A stretch of 5,860 nucleotides of DNA from an uncultured Porphyromonadaceae bacterium (GCA_947175455.1 CAMWMW010000129.1:1-5860), one strand, 5' to 3'. Positions 1-5,860 are shown, counted from the first letter of the stretch. Numbers and translations: made by a program. The notes: a model not told the origin generated them from the letters alone.

Positions 1-15
1 ATTTCCAAAAGTCAT

Positions 16-43
16 TTTAGTTTAAATTCGTGTTAAAACTAAA
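16..43. repeat. AT-rich inverted repeat at left edge
   Basis: TTTAGTTT at 16-23 is the exact reverse complement of AAACTAAA at 36-43, with a 12-base spacer that could add a few A-T pairs across a bulge. There is no T-run directly after it on the plus strand. On the minus strand the hairpin would be followed by a short run that includes TTTT. It could be the end of a transcription unit lying off the left edge, or simply chance in AT-rich DNA. I see no coding sequence in bases 1-285. Confidence 0.25.
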
Positions 44-121
44 CATACTCTAAGAAATCAAAATTTATTCGCGGCATAGGAATTTTATTAAAAGATGTGT
101 GTATTTGTGAAAAAATCTTTA

Positions 122-129
122 TATCTTTG
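122..129 (+). promoter_or_regulatory. Bacteroidetes -7 promoter element for the secreted protein
   Basis: TATCTTTG matches the Bacteroidetes primary-sigma -7 consensus TAnnTTTG exactly. No convincing -33 element lies at the usual spacing of about 19-20 bases; the nearest TTTG, at 104-107, is only 14 bases away. If transcription starts a few bases downstream, the gene at 286 would have an untranslated leader of about 150 bases, which is AT-rich, poor in G and free of any riboswitch or RNA motif that I recognise. The start codon itself is preceded by an A/C-rich stretch with no Shine-Dalgarno site, which is usual in this phylum. Confidence 0.5.
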
Positions 130-285
130 TGATATTATCAGAAGCAAGACGACACTGTGGATTTGTATTGCCACGTAAATCGAACTACCATAAATCTAAC
201 AATGCAATTTCCGCAAACATACGCTTCCCTACAATACACATCAAATCGCTGATTATCAATCAAACAACAACTAAAATAACAACTT

Positions 286-2478
286 ATGGGAAAGTTTTTA
301 CTATCTTTATTCTGCATGCTGGTAACCGTGATGCCGGCAACTGCCGAAACAATTACCATTACTGCGAGCAACTCAACCTTTAGTGGTGGCAGCAGTTATG
401 GAACGTTCACATTCGATGATTCTGCTGCATCTGGATTTAAAATTGAAGGACGCGCAAAGACAAGTTCAGAAAATATTGACTTGCAAGCAAACGGTGGGTA
501 TATAGCCTTAACTATAAATTCCAACGATTATAAAATAGTGTCTGTAAAAGCCACAGCAAAGACCGGTAGCAGTAAAACAACAACTTTGCAGTTAAAATCT
601 CAATCAACAGCCTACACTTTTAACAACGGGAATAAAACAGACTGGGCTGGAACTGGAACTTCAAATAATGTTTCCACTTCATTTGAGGAACACACATATC
701 CTGTAGCAAATACCTATTTCGTTTTATACAATTCCACAAATGGTGGTCTGATAAGCATTTCATCCATCACCATTGATTACTCTACTGTTACAGGGCCGAT
801 TGCTCCAGAACTATCATTTGAAGACTGTGAAATAGTATTAGGAGAAGAAATTGACCTGCCTAAGTGCTTAGAATTTCCCAATTTAACATACAACTACACA
901 GTTACCGAAGGTTCAGGAAACATTTCTATCGAAAACGGCAAGATCAAAGCATTGTCAATCGGAGAGGCTACTATAAAGGTAACAACTGAACCGGTTGAGG
1001 GAGAATATCTCGCCGGTGAAGGAACTATTAAAGTAACTGTTGTAGGTAAAAAACCGGAGATGTCGTTTACTAATCCTTCTGTATACGGCAAGGTTAACAC
1101 AGGGGTTGTGTGGCAGCAGGTTGCAGTGACTGAACCCGCAAGCGACCGAGGTGCAATCACATATACCTCTTCTGACCCCGAGGTTGTTTCAGTTGATGCC
1201 TCTACCGGCCAGATCAGACCCGCTGATGTGAAGAAAGCAGGTGTAGCTACAATAACTGCGACTATGGCTGCTAATGGAGATTATGCAGAGGGTACCGCTG
1301 AATATCTGATTGTTGTAATTGATCCTGACGCATCAATAGAACCGGGAGAGACCCTATTCGACTTTACTACCAAAGATCCATACGGTTTTACATCTAAAAC
1401 TGACAGCAGCTATGAGACCGAGGTTAAAGCCATTGCCGGGGAGAACGAAACTGTAACCATAACATTCGAGGGAAAATATCGGTCTTACTATGGAAATAAT
1501 GCGTATTCATTGAGACTTGCAAAAAAAAATGATGCAAATCCAAATAAATTCACCATATCTGTTCCGGATGGATACAAAATTACCAAAGTAGGCATAACAA
1601 GCAGTGACGGAACAGTTTCAATAAACGGTACAACCTTAACCAAAAGCAATAGAGAAATAGTATGGGAAGCCGACAATAATGTTATAACCAATAGCGTGGA
1701 ATTTGTTTCTTCCGGTTCAAATACACTTGTCATTTCCAAAATCAATGTCATGTGGGATGCTGCGGATTCCGACCTGGAGCCGGCACATCTGACTTTCACG
1801 CCGAATGTAAACGGCATCTATGTTGACGAAGTTGCGGAAATAAACGCTGTCAACAACCCCAAGGGCAGGACTGTGACATACTCTATCGCCGGTCTTAACG
1901 AAGACGAATACGATATTGAGCAGGTAGAAGACAAGCTTCATGTACTGGTGAACAAACCCGGGTCATATACATTGGAGGCTCGCAGTGAGGCGGGCGACGG
2001 CTTCCGCGACGGCTTCGCGATCATGCGCCTGAATGTTTACCGTCATCTTTCGGTATATGCAGACGAGGTTCTGCTTGACAAGGATGAAGTAGACACTGAT
2101 ACCGAGAAGTTCATCACCATAGATGTGCCTGAAAACGCAAACCTCTACTACTGCTTCGCAAGTGAATCGACTCCGGCTGCTGACGAAACCGCCGACGAAA
2201 ACCAGCTCGCAGGATACACTCTCTACGAGGATGGCATAACAGTACCGGCAAAAACCACCGGCACTCTCAATTTCTATATCGCCAACTACGGCTACCTCTC
2301 TCCCATCCGCAAGATTTCTCTCGGCTTCGAGACCGGCATCGAGGAAATCGGTGCGGAGACTACGACCGGCACTGCACGCCTGTTTGACCTCAACGGACGC
2401 GAAATCAAGGGAACTCCCGACAAGGGCATCTACATCCGCATCAAGGACGGCAAAGCCGCTAAAATCATGATAAAATAA
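286..2478 (+). CDS. Secreted multidomain Ig-like protein with sorting-tail-like C terminus, function unknown
   Basis: This encodes a 730-residue exported protein. Residues 1-20 form a signal peptide (hydrophobic core from F4 to V15, then an A-T-A signal peptidase I site before E21). Residues about 21-168 are a beta-rich module. Residues about 174-253 and 257-345 look like two Ig-like domains of the bacterial Big2 kind; the second contains 'TYTSSDPEVVSVD', followed by 'GVATITAT'. Residues about 355-495 are a second beta-rich module that shares the '[DG]YKI..V' and final 'IS.I.V' strands with the first. Residues about 499-590 appear to be a third Ig-like domain, followed by a linker region. Residues about 696-730 ('LFDLNGREIKG', 'KGIYIRIKDGK', 'KIMIK') resemble a type A type IX secretion sorting tail. 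I see no catalytic motif. A surface or secreted adhesin or glycan-binding role is possible but unproven. It is monocistronic, with its own promoter candidate and terminator. Base composition is uneven: AT-rich over much of the first two thirds and GC-richer from about base 1741. Confidence 0.9.
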   Translation: MGKFLLSLFCMLVTVMPATAETITITASNSTFSGGSSYGTFTFDDSAASGFKIEGRAKTSSENIDLQANGGYIALTINSNDYKIVSVKATAKTGSSKTTTLQLKSQSTAYTFNNGNKTDWAGTGTSNNVSTSFEEHTYPVANTYFVLYNSTNGGLISISSITIDYSTVTGPIAPELSFEDCEIVLGEEIDLPKCLEFPNLTYNYTVTEGSGNISIENGKIKALSIGEATIKVTTEPVEGEYLAGEGTIKVTVVGKKPEMSFTNPSVYGKVNTGVVWQQVAVTEPASDRGAITYTSSDPEVVSVDASTGQIRPADVKKAGVATITATMAANGDYAEGTAEYLIVVIDPDASIEPGETLFDFTTKDPYGFTSKTDSSYETEVKAIAGENETVTITFEGKYRSYYGNNAYSLRLAKKNDANPNKFTISVPDGYKITKVGITSSDGTVSINGTTLTKSNREIVWEADNNVITNSVEFVSSGSNTLVISKINVMWDAADSDLEPAHLTFTPNVNGIYVDEVAEINAVNNPKGRTVTYSIAGLNEDEYDIEQVEDKLHVLVNKPGSYTLEARSEAGDGFRDGFAIMRLNVYRHLSVYADEVLLDKDEVDTDTEKFITIDVPENANLYYCFASESTPAADETADENQLAGYTLYEDGITVPAKTTGTLNFYIANYGYLSPIRKISLGFETGIEEIGAETTTGTARLFDLNGREIKGTPDKGIYIRIKDGKAAKIMIK
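1521..1529 (+). repeat. A9 homopolymer tract inside the secreted-protein gene
   Basis: Nine consecutive A bases encode the end of A412 and then K413, K414 and the start of N415. Gain of one A would put a TGA stop immediately after the lysines. Loss of one A would open a frame that ends at TAG about 20 codons later. Either slip would remove the second beta-rich module, the last Ig-like domain and the C-terminal tail. It could be a slippage site for phase variation or transcriptional slippage, but A-runs of this length also arise by chance in AT-rich genes. Confidence 0.6.
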
Positions 2479-2511
2479 GGTTAACGCAATTAAAACCGTT
2501 TAATACAACGC

Positions 2512-2545
2512 AACCCGCCGGGCAGTTCCCGGCGGGTTTGTTTTT
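2512..2545 (+). terminator. Strong intrinsic terminator after the secreted-protein gene
   Basis: The arms 2512-2522 and 2528-2538 form a perfect 11-base-pair, GC-rich stem (AACCCGCCGGG paired with its complement) around a 5-base loop. A T-rich run, TTTGTTTTT, starts at the end of the stem and reaches 2545. The hairpin begins 33 bases after the TAA stop at 2476-2478. It should isolate this gene from the sigma factor downstream. Confidence 0.93.
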
Positions 2546-2597
2546 ATCAGGAAAATGCAATGTAAAAAACTTGCACTAAAATATTCAAAAAATATTC

Positions 2598-2636
2598 TTG
2601 AAACGATTGCAATATCGTAAATTTGTATTAACTTTA
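2598..2636 (+). promoter_or_regulatory. Probable overlapping promoters for the ECF sigma gene, with a palindrome in the spacer
   Basis: TAAATTTG at 2618-2625 matches the Bacteroidetes -7 consensus TAnnTTTG exactly; a TTG at 2598-2600 lies 17 bases upstream. A second, weaker candidate is TAACTTTA at 2629-2636 (last base off consensus), with TTG at 2607-2609 at the expected 19-base spacing. The perfect 8-base palindrome ATTGCAAT at 2606-2613 falls within the spacers, flanked by CGAT at 2604-2607 and ATCG at 2614-2617, so it could be an operator. Which -7 element is used cannot be settled by reading. The leader to the ATG at 2735 would be about 100 bases. Confidence 0.5.
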
Positions 2637-2734
2637 CGCCCGATAAAACAGAGCCATTCAGGGAACAACGGCTATGAATTGTCACTTAAACAAATTAGAG
2701 TCTATTAATTGGATTCCCTAATTAAAAACAACCA

Positions 2735-3241
2735 ATGAGCAAGCAAAACACCTTTAAGTCTTCCGTTATAGGGATGCAGGGCAATCTTCTTTCTTTCGCG
2801 CTCAAATTGACCACTGATAAAGAAGAAGCACAGGATCTCGTGCAAGACACCACCCTTAAGGCTCTCAACAATGAGGAGAAGTTTGTGGACAACTCAAACT
2901 TCAAGGGATGGATGCTGACGATCATGCGCAACATCTTCATCAACAATTACAGAAAGAGTGTCAGAGAAAACACGATGGTCGATTCCTCAGAGGATTTTCA
3001 TCATCTGAATCTTTGCCAGAACTCAGGTCTTGAGACGCCCGACGGTGCTTATGCTGTGAGCGAGATCTCTCAGATTCTCGCTAAATTTCCTGCGGATTTC
3101 CGCCAACCTTTCTCGATGCACGTGGCAGGTTACAAATATGAGGAGATTTCAGAAAAGCTCGACATGCCCCTTGGCACTGTAAAGAGCCGTATCTTCTTTA
3201 CGCGTAAACGCCTCCGTGAGATCCTGAGTGATTATCGTTAA
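2735..3241 (+). CDS. ECF-type RNA polymerase sigma factor (sigma-70 family)
   Basis: This is a 168-residue sigma-70 family protein of ECF (group 4) size. Residues about 12-78 are the sigma-2 region, which binds core polymerase and the -10 element; they include 'EAQDLVQDTTLKAL' (31-44) and 'FKGWMLTIMRNIFINNYRK' (56-74). A divergent acidic and polar linker covers about 79-107. Residues about 108-162 are the sigma-4 region with a helix-turn-helix ('YKYEEISEKLDMPLGTVKSRI', residues 133-153) that reads the -35-type element. Both domains look intact. The start at 2735 is preceded by A/C-rich sequence with no Shine-Dalgarno site. No anti-sigma gene lies downstream; the next gene is convergent. The regulon cannot be inferred from this window. 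Several small stand-alone ECF factors of this kind are common in Bacteroidales genomes. Confidence 0.95.
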   Translation: MSKQNTFKSSVIGMQGNLLSFALKLTTDKEEAQDLVQDTTLKALNNEEKFVDNSNFKGWMLTIMRNIFINNYRKSVRENTMVDSSEDFHHLNLCQNSGLETPDGAYAVSEISQILAKFPADFRQPFSMHVAGYKYEEISEKLDMPLGTVKSRIFFTRKRLREILSDYR

Positions 3242-3318
3242 CCCGTATCCTATTAGATACTGACTATCGCCATCGGCTTGTTCCCTCCGAATATAATATT
3301 CAGACAATATCTAACAAG

Positions 3319-3347
3319 AAAAAGATGCCCTCTCAGGCATCTTTTTT
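3319..3347. terminator. Bidirectional terminator shared by the sigma gene and the convergent CNNM-type gene
   Basis: Arms 3319-3329 and 3336-3346 form a perfect 11-base-pair stem (AAAAAGATGCC with its complement) around the 6-base loop 3330-3335. The plus-strand arm ends in six T bases (3342-3347), and the minus-strand reading ends in TTTTT, so the hairpin can stop transcription from both sides. On the minus strand the first arm is the last codons of the CNNM-type gene and its TGA stop lies in the loop. Confidence 0.85.
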
Positions 3348-4613
3348 CTTTTCTATCCTGACCAGCTCGATGCGGGTCGTGGTCATTTTCTCGATCCGGA
3401 ACGCAAGGTCCCCGATTTCAAACGTATCCCCCTGTTTCGGCAGAGCCTGAAGACTTTCGAGAATATAACCCGAGAGCGTATGGTATTCCTCGCTTTCCTT
3501 TATGTCGAGTCCGAAATCCTCGTTGATCGCGGAAATCTCCATTCTGCCGGAGAACTCATACGCTCCGTCGGGAAGCTCACGCGCCACAAGGCGCCTGACA
3601 TCGTGTTCATCCTCGATTTCACCGAATATCTCCTCCACAATATCTTCAAGAGTCACAAGACCCGAAGTGCCGCCGAATTCATCCACAACCATGGCAAGCG
3701 TGCGTTTCTCGCTCATCATGCGGCGCATCATCTTGTTGGCGAGCATCGTCTCGGGAGTGAAGATCACAGGCTTGAGCTTGCGGCGCCAGTCTGCCGTGGA
3801 ATTGAACATCTCCGAGATATGTATATACCCCGCCACATCATCTATATCTTCCCTGTAGACCACCACCTTCGACAGACCTGTAGCCGTGAAGACCTTTATC
3901 AGTTTCTCGCGCGTTGTCCCGGCGAGAGGCACCGCCACAATCTCGTTGCGAGGTATCATGCATTCGGAAATCTGGGTATCCTTGAAATCAATCGCCTTTC
4001 TGAATATCTTCACCTCATTCTCCACAGCCTCGCCGTTCTCGCGGTCTTCCATGCTTTGCTGGATATAGTCGTCAAGCTCATCCATGGTAAGACGCGTTCC
4101 GGCAGCCTCCTCTGCGCCGAGTCCGAAGAGTTTCATCAACCCCTTGGATATCGCGGAGACAAACCAGGATACGGGATAAAGTATAAGATAGATAAGATAG
4201 AGAGGCAATGCAAGCAGACGCATCATGAAATTCGGATTGATGCGGAATGTGGTCTTGGGAAGAAACTCTCCGAGAAGAAGGATGACGGCAGTCGAGAAAA
4301 CGGTATTCGATATGAGTGTAAGAGCCTCGTTATGCCGGAACCATTCCTCGAATAACGGATTCACTATCGCCGAGAATGATATACCGTAGATTACCAGCAC
4401 GACATTGTTGCCCACAAGCAGCGTGGATATGAACATATCCTCATGTCGCGAGAAACCCTTGATGATCCTGTCGATCATGCCACCCCGGGCGGCATCTATC
4501 TCCATCCTCACCTTCGAACTCTGCACAAATGCGATCTCGCAGCCGGAAAAGAGACCGGAGAAGACAATCGCTACAACCGTAATCAATATGGCGAGACTTA
4601 ACGGTAATATCAT
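3333..4613 (-). CDS. CNNM / HlyC-CorC family membrane protein with CBS pair
   Basis: This is a 426-residue inner-membrane protein of the family usually annotated as hemolysin, CorC/HlyC or CNNM transporter. Related proteins are implicated in Mg2+/Co2+ handling, and a Flavobacterium relative is called GldE. The N-terminal DUF21/CNNM domain has membrane segments near residues 4-24, 62-86, 98-118 and 131-153, with the family motif 'GLFSGCEIAF' (20-29). A CBS pair follows, at about 213-270 and 276-335; it contains 'CMIPR' (218-222) and the very conserved 'VDEFGGTSGLVTLEDIVEEI' (310-329). The CorC_HlyC C-terminal domain covers about 345-424. Length and domain order are normal. The gene lies 47 bases downstream of lptC, and the leader just before its ATG is A-rich (eight consecutive A bases on the coding strand). 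It is probably the last gene of the operon. The old 'hemolysin' label should not be read as evidence of toxin activity. Confidence 0.95.
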   Translation of the reverse strand: MILPLSLAILITVVAIVFSGLFSGCEIAFVQSSKVRMEIDAARGGMIDRIIKGFSRHEDMFISTLLVGNNVVLVIYGISFSAIVNPLFEEWFRHNEALTLISNTVFSTAVILLLGEFLPKTTFRINPNFMMRLLALPLYLIYLILYPVSWFVSAISKGLMKLFGLGAEEAAGTRLTMDELDDYIQQSMEDRENGEAVENEVKIFRKAIDFKDTQISECMIPRNEIVAVPLAGTTREKLIKVFTATGLSKVVVYREDIDDVAGYIHISEMFNSTADWRRKLKPVIFTPETMLANKMMRRMMSEKRTLAMVVDEFGGTSGLVTLEDIVEEIFGEIEDEHDVRRLVARELPDGAYEFSGRMEISAINEDFGLDIKESEEYHTLSGYILESLQALPKQGDTFEIGDLAFRIEKMTTTRIELVRIEKKKDA

Positions 4614-4660
4614 AAGTGACTGATAATCTTTTTTTTCTGTAAATTTAGTTTATTCCCGCG

Positions 4661-5209
4661 TCACAAGGAATCCCTGTTCACAGGGAAGATACCTTCGGGA
4701 TTCAGTATGCGGTATTCCGTAAGGTTCTCATTCGATATGAATCCCGTTCCCTCAAGGACATGCGTGGCGTTTTCTATGTGAATGAATGTGTCGCTGTAGA
4801 TGCGTCCGCGCCTCTGGTCCCAGAACACGCGTTCCGAAAGAAACAGATCTTTCGGAATCTTCGTCATCTCCACATGCCCTTCGAGACGCCACAGACGCTC
4901 GTTCTTGAAAAACTTTGCCGAATCCGCCGCCACAGTGGCTATCACCTGAAAATACGGGTCATATTTCTGCAGGAACAATCCCTCGGGGAAATGCCAGTAC
5001 GGAGTGTCCGCCTCATCGAACACCTGCCACAGCGGAGCCACTATCTTATACTGGATGACACCGGAATCCGAAATCAGGGTAGATATGTTTTTAGTGGTCA
5101 TCGTAGCCATCTTCTCAGGGTTGAGTCCGGCGGCGACATCCACTTTCCGCTCCTCGCGACACGCCGCAAGCAGCAGAATAAACACCATCAGAGCTGTCAG
5201 TATCCTCAT
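4661..5209 (-). CDS. lptC: LPS export protein LptC (lipoprotein form)
   Basis: This 182-residue protein is the periplasmic bridge component LptC, which accepts lipopolysaccharide from the inner-membrane LptBFG transporter and passes it on towards LptA and the outer membrane. The N terminus is a lipoprotein signal ending in the lipobox L-A-A-C, so C17 would be the lipidated residue. Escherichia coli LptC instead keeps a transmembrane anchor. The body shows the features of the Bacteroidetes family: 'SDSGVIQYKIVAPLW' (47-61), 'YWHFPEGLFLQKYD' (71-84), 'RLEGHVEMTK' (108-117), 'VFWDQRRGRIYSD' (128-140) and 'GTGFISNENLTEYRI' (154-168). These fit the repeating beta-strand build of the Lpt jellyroll. 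The ATG at 5207-5209 is 30 bases after the stop of the preceding barrel gene, so co-transcription is likely. Length is normal and nothing appears missing. Confidence 0.93.
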   Translation of the reverse strand: MRILTALMVFILLLAACREERKVDVAAGLNPEKMATMTTKNISTLISDSGVIQYKIVAPLWQVFDEADTPYWHFPEGLFLQKYDPYFQVIATVAADSAKFFKNERLWRLEGHVEMTKIPKDLFLSERVFWDQRRGRIYSDTFIHIENATHVLEGTGFISNENLTEYRILNPEGIFPVNRDSL

Positions 5210-5239
5210 GTCAGACCTTACTTGTGACTCCCCGCGACG

Positions 5240-5860
5240 TTATCGGATCTTACGCTTCCAGAACCAGACCTCGTTGAAGTTGACGCCCAATGTTACATTG
5301 AAATAATTCTCTCCGATAAGCTTCGCCGGAGTGGCATAACGCTTTTTCCATTCCAGACCGAAGTTTATCTGCGTCTTCCCCTCGGGTGTCGGGAAACCGG
5401 CTCCGCAGGTGACACCCATCTCCTTTACCTTGTTGCCATTGATATTGAGGTAATCGTTAGCGAAATAGCCTCCGATACGATATGCCACCCTCTGTCCGTA
5501 GTTACCGCGCAGCTTCGGTACGAATTCGGCGCCTACCGCAATTTTCGTACGGTCGTTGAAATCCATTCCGGCAGCCACAATCTCCTTGTCGTTGACATGT
5601 GTCACCCCGTTGTTGTCCTTATAGCTGTAAAGCGCCGAATAAGGTGCCTTGCTCCACTGCTGCCATGTGACATCAGCCTCGACCATCACGCGGTATGTCT
5701 TCTCATAAGTATAGCTGATACCGGCTCCGATTGACGTGGGATTGAAATATTTGTCTTTCATTTTCATATAAGCCACGGTATCGGGCAGACTCTCCTGGTT
5801 CGTTTCCAATGACGTGACCCAGGTCTTTCCTCTCATTGTCTTGCGCGGTGAGTACGTGGC
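5240..5860 (-). CDS. Outer-membrane beta-barrel protein, OmpP1/FadL-like (C-terminal part only)
   Basis: The reading frame is open from its TAA stop at 5240-5242 to the window edge. An internal ATG at 5834-5836 exists, but eight further in-frame sense codons precede it, so the true start lies outside and this is a fragment of about 206 residues. It consists of alternating amphipathic strands typical of a barrel, for example 'SIGAGISYTYEKTYRVMVEA', 'KIAVGAEFVPKL', 'RVAYRIGGYFANDYLNING', 'QINFGLEWKKRY' and a final 'FNVTLGVNFNEVWFWKRKIR'. The pattern resembles the C-terminal half of Bacteroidetes OmpP1/FadL-type proteins, which carry hydrophobic compounds across the outer membrane, and from memory such genes often precede lptC in this phylum. 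The family call is by resemblance only; another barrel family is possible. The N-terminal half, with the hatch region and signal peptide, is not in view. Confidence 0.8.
   Translation of the reverse strand, partial: ATYSPRKTMRGKTWVTSLETNQESLPDTVAYMKMKDKYFNPTSIGAGISYTYEKTYRVMVEADVTWQQWSKAPYSALYSYKDNNGVTHVNDKEIVAAGMDFNDRTKIAVGAEFVPKLRGNYGQRVAYRIGGYFANDYLNINGNKVKEMGVTCGAGFPTPEGKTQINFGLEWKKRYATPAKLIGENYFNVTLGVNFNEVWFWKRKIR

Noticed and set aside
295..342. Lipoprotein signal using C10 of the secreted protein
   Set aside because: The cysteine is too close to the N terminus, inside the hydrophobic core, and the preceding residues do not form a lipobox; a signal peptidase I site after A20 fits better.
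129..383. Open frame of 84 codons overlapping the start of the secreted-protein gene
   Set aside because: Its ATG overlaps the -7 element, it runs into the signal-peptide region in another frame, and it has no leader or recognisable domain.
3245..3260. Small inverted repeat GTATC...GATAC just after the sigma stop codon
   Set aside because: The stem is only five base pairs with no T-run; the much stronger hairpin at 3319-3347 explains termination.
3480..4355. Long open frame of 291 codons on the plus strand
   Set aside because: It lies wholly antisense to the well-supported CNNM-type gene, has a His/Arg-rich composition typical of shadow frames, and shows no domain I recognise.
4640..4647. 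TAAATTTA on the minus strand just upstream of the CNNM-type gene as an internal promoter
   Set aside because: It lacks the final G of the TAnnTTTG consensus and the nearest TTG is at a poor 16-base spacing; TAAATTTA is also a palindrome easily found in AT-rich gaps.
4760..5227. Open frame of 155 codons on the plus strand
   Set aside because: It is antisense to lptC, whose protein matches its family from end to end; the plus-strand product has shadow-like composition.
1..5860. CRISPR arrays, tRNA or rRNA genes, insertion sequences, toxin-antitoxin or phage-defence genes
   Set aside because: I saw no regularly spaced repeats, cloverleaf sequences, transposase motifs or terminal inverted repeats, and no protein with defence-type domains on either strand.

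Overview
The window looks like a chromosomal segment of a Bacteroidales bacterium, possibly a gut Muribaculaceae- or Prevotella-like lineage. The signs are: promoters of the Bacteroidetes -7 type (TAnnTTTG); start codons preceded by A-rich leaders rather than Shine-Dalgarno sites; an LptC homologue with a lipoprotein signal; and a large secreted Ig-like protein ending in a tail of the 'FDLNGR...KGIYI...' kind that is common in this order. The genus assignment is an inference from style, not from a marker gene.

Layout. Bases 1-285 hold no gene; they carry one good -7 promoter element and a long AT-rich leader. Bases 286-2478 (+) encode a 730-residue secreted multidomain protein of unknown function, closed by a strong intrinsic terminator at 2512-2545. 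Bases 2546-2734 carry the promoter region and leader of an ECF-type sigma factor (2735-3241, +). A compact bidirectional terminator near 3319-3347 separates it from a convergent minus-strand block. In transcription order that block is: the C-terminal part of an outer-membrane beta-barrel protein resembling the OmpP1/FadL family (running off the right edge), lptC, and a CNNM/HlyC-CorC family membrane protein with CBS domains.

How the genes fit together. The minus-strand block reads as an envelope operon. LptC works in lipopolysaccharide export, the barrel protein sits in the outer membrane, and the CNNM-type protein is an inner-membrane protein of probable ion-transport or regulatory function. 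The two plus-strand genes are separate units, each with its own promoter candidate. The sigma factor has no visible anti-sigma partner, and nothing in the sequence ties it to the secreted protein beyond adjacency.

I do not see a clearly new multi-gene system. The most interesting points are in the secreted protein: a mosaic base composition with a sharp step near base 1741, two related beta-rich modules separated by Ig-like domains, an A9 tract in which a one-base gain gives an immediate stop, and a sorting-tail-like C terminus. Secondary points are the sigma factor without a visible anti-sigma and its layered promoter region, and the terminator hairpin whose loop contains the stop codon of the CNNM-type gene.
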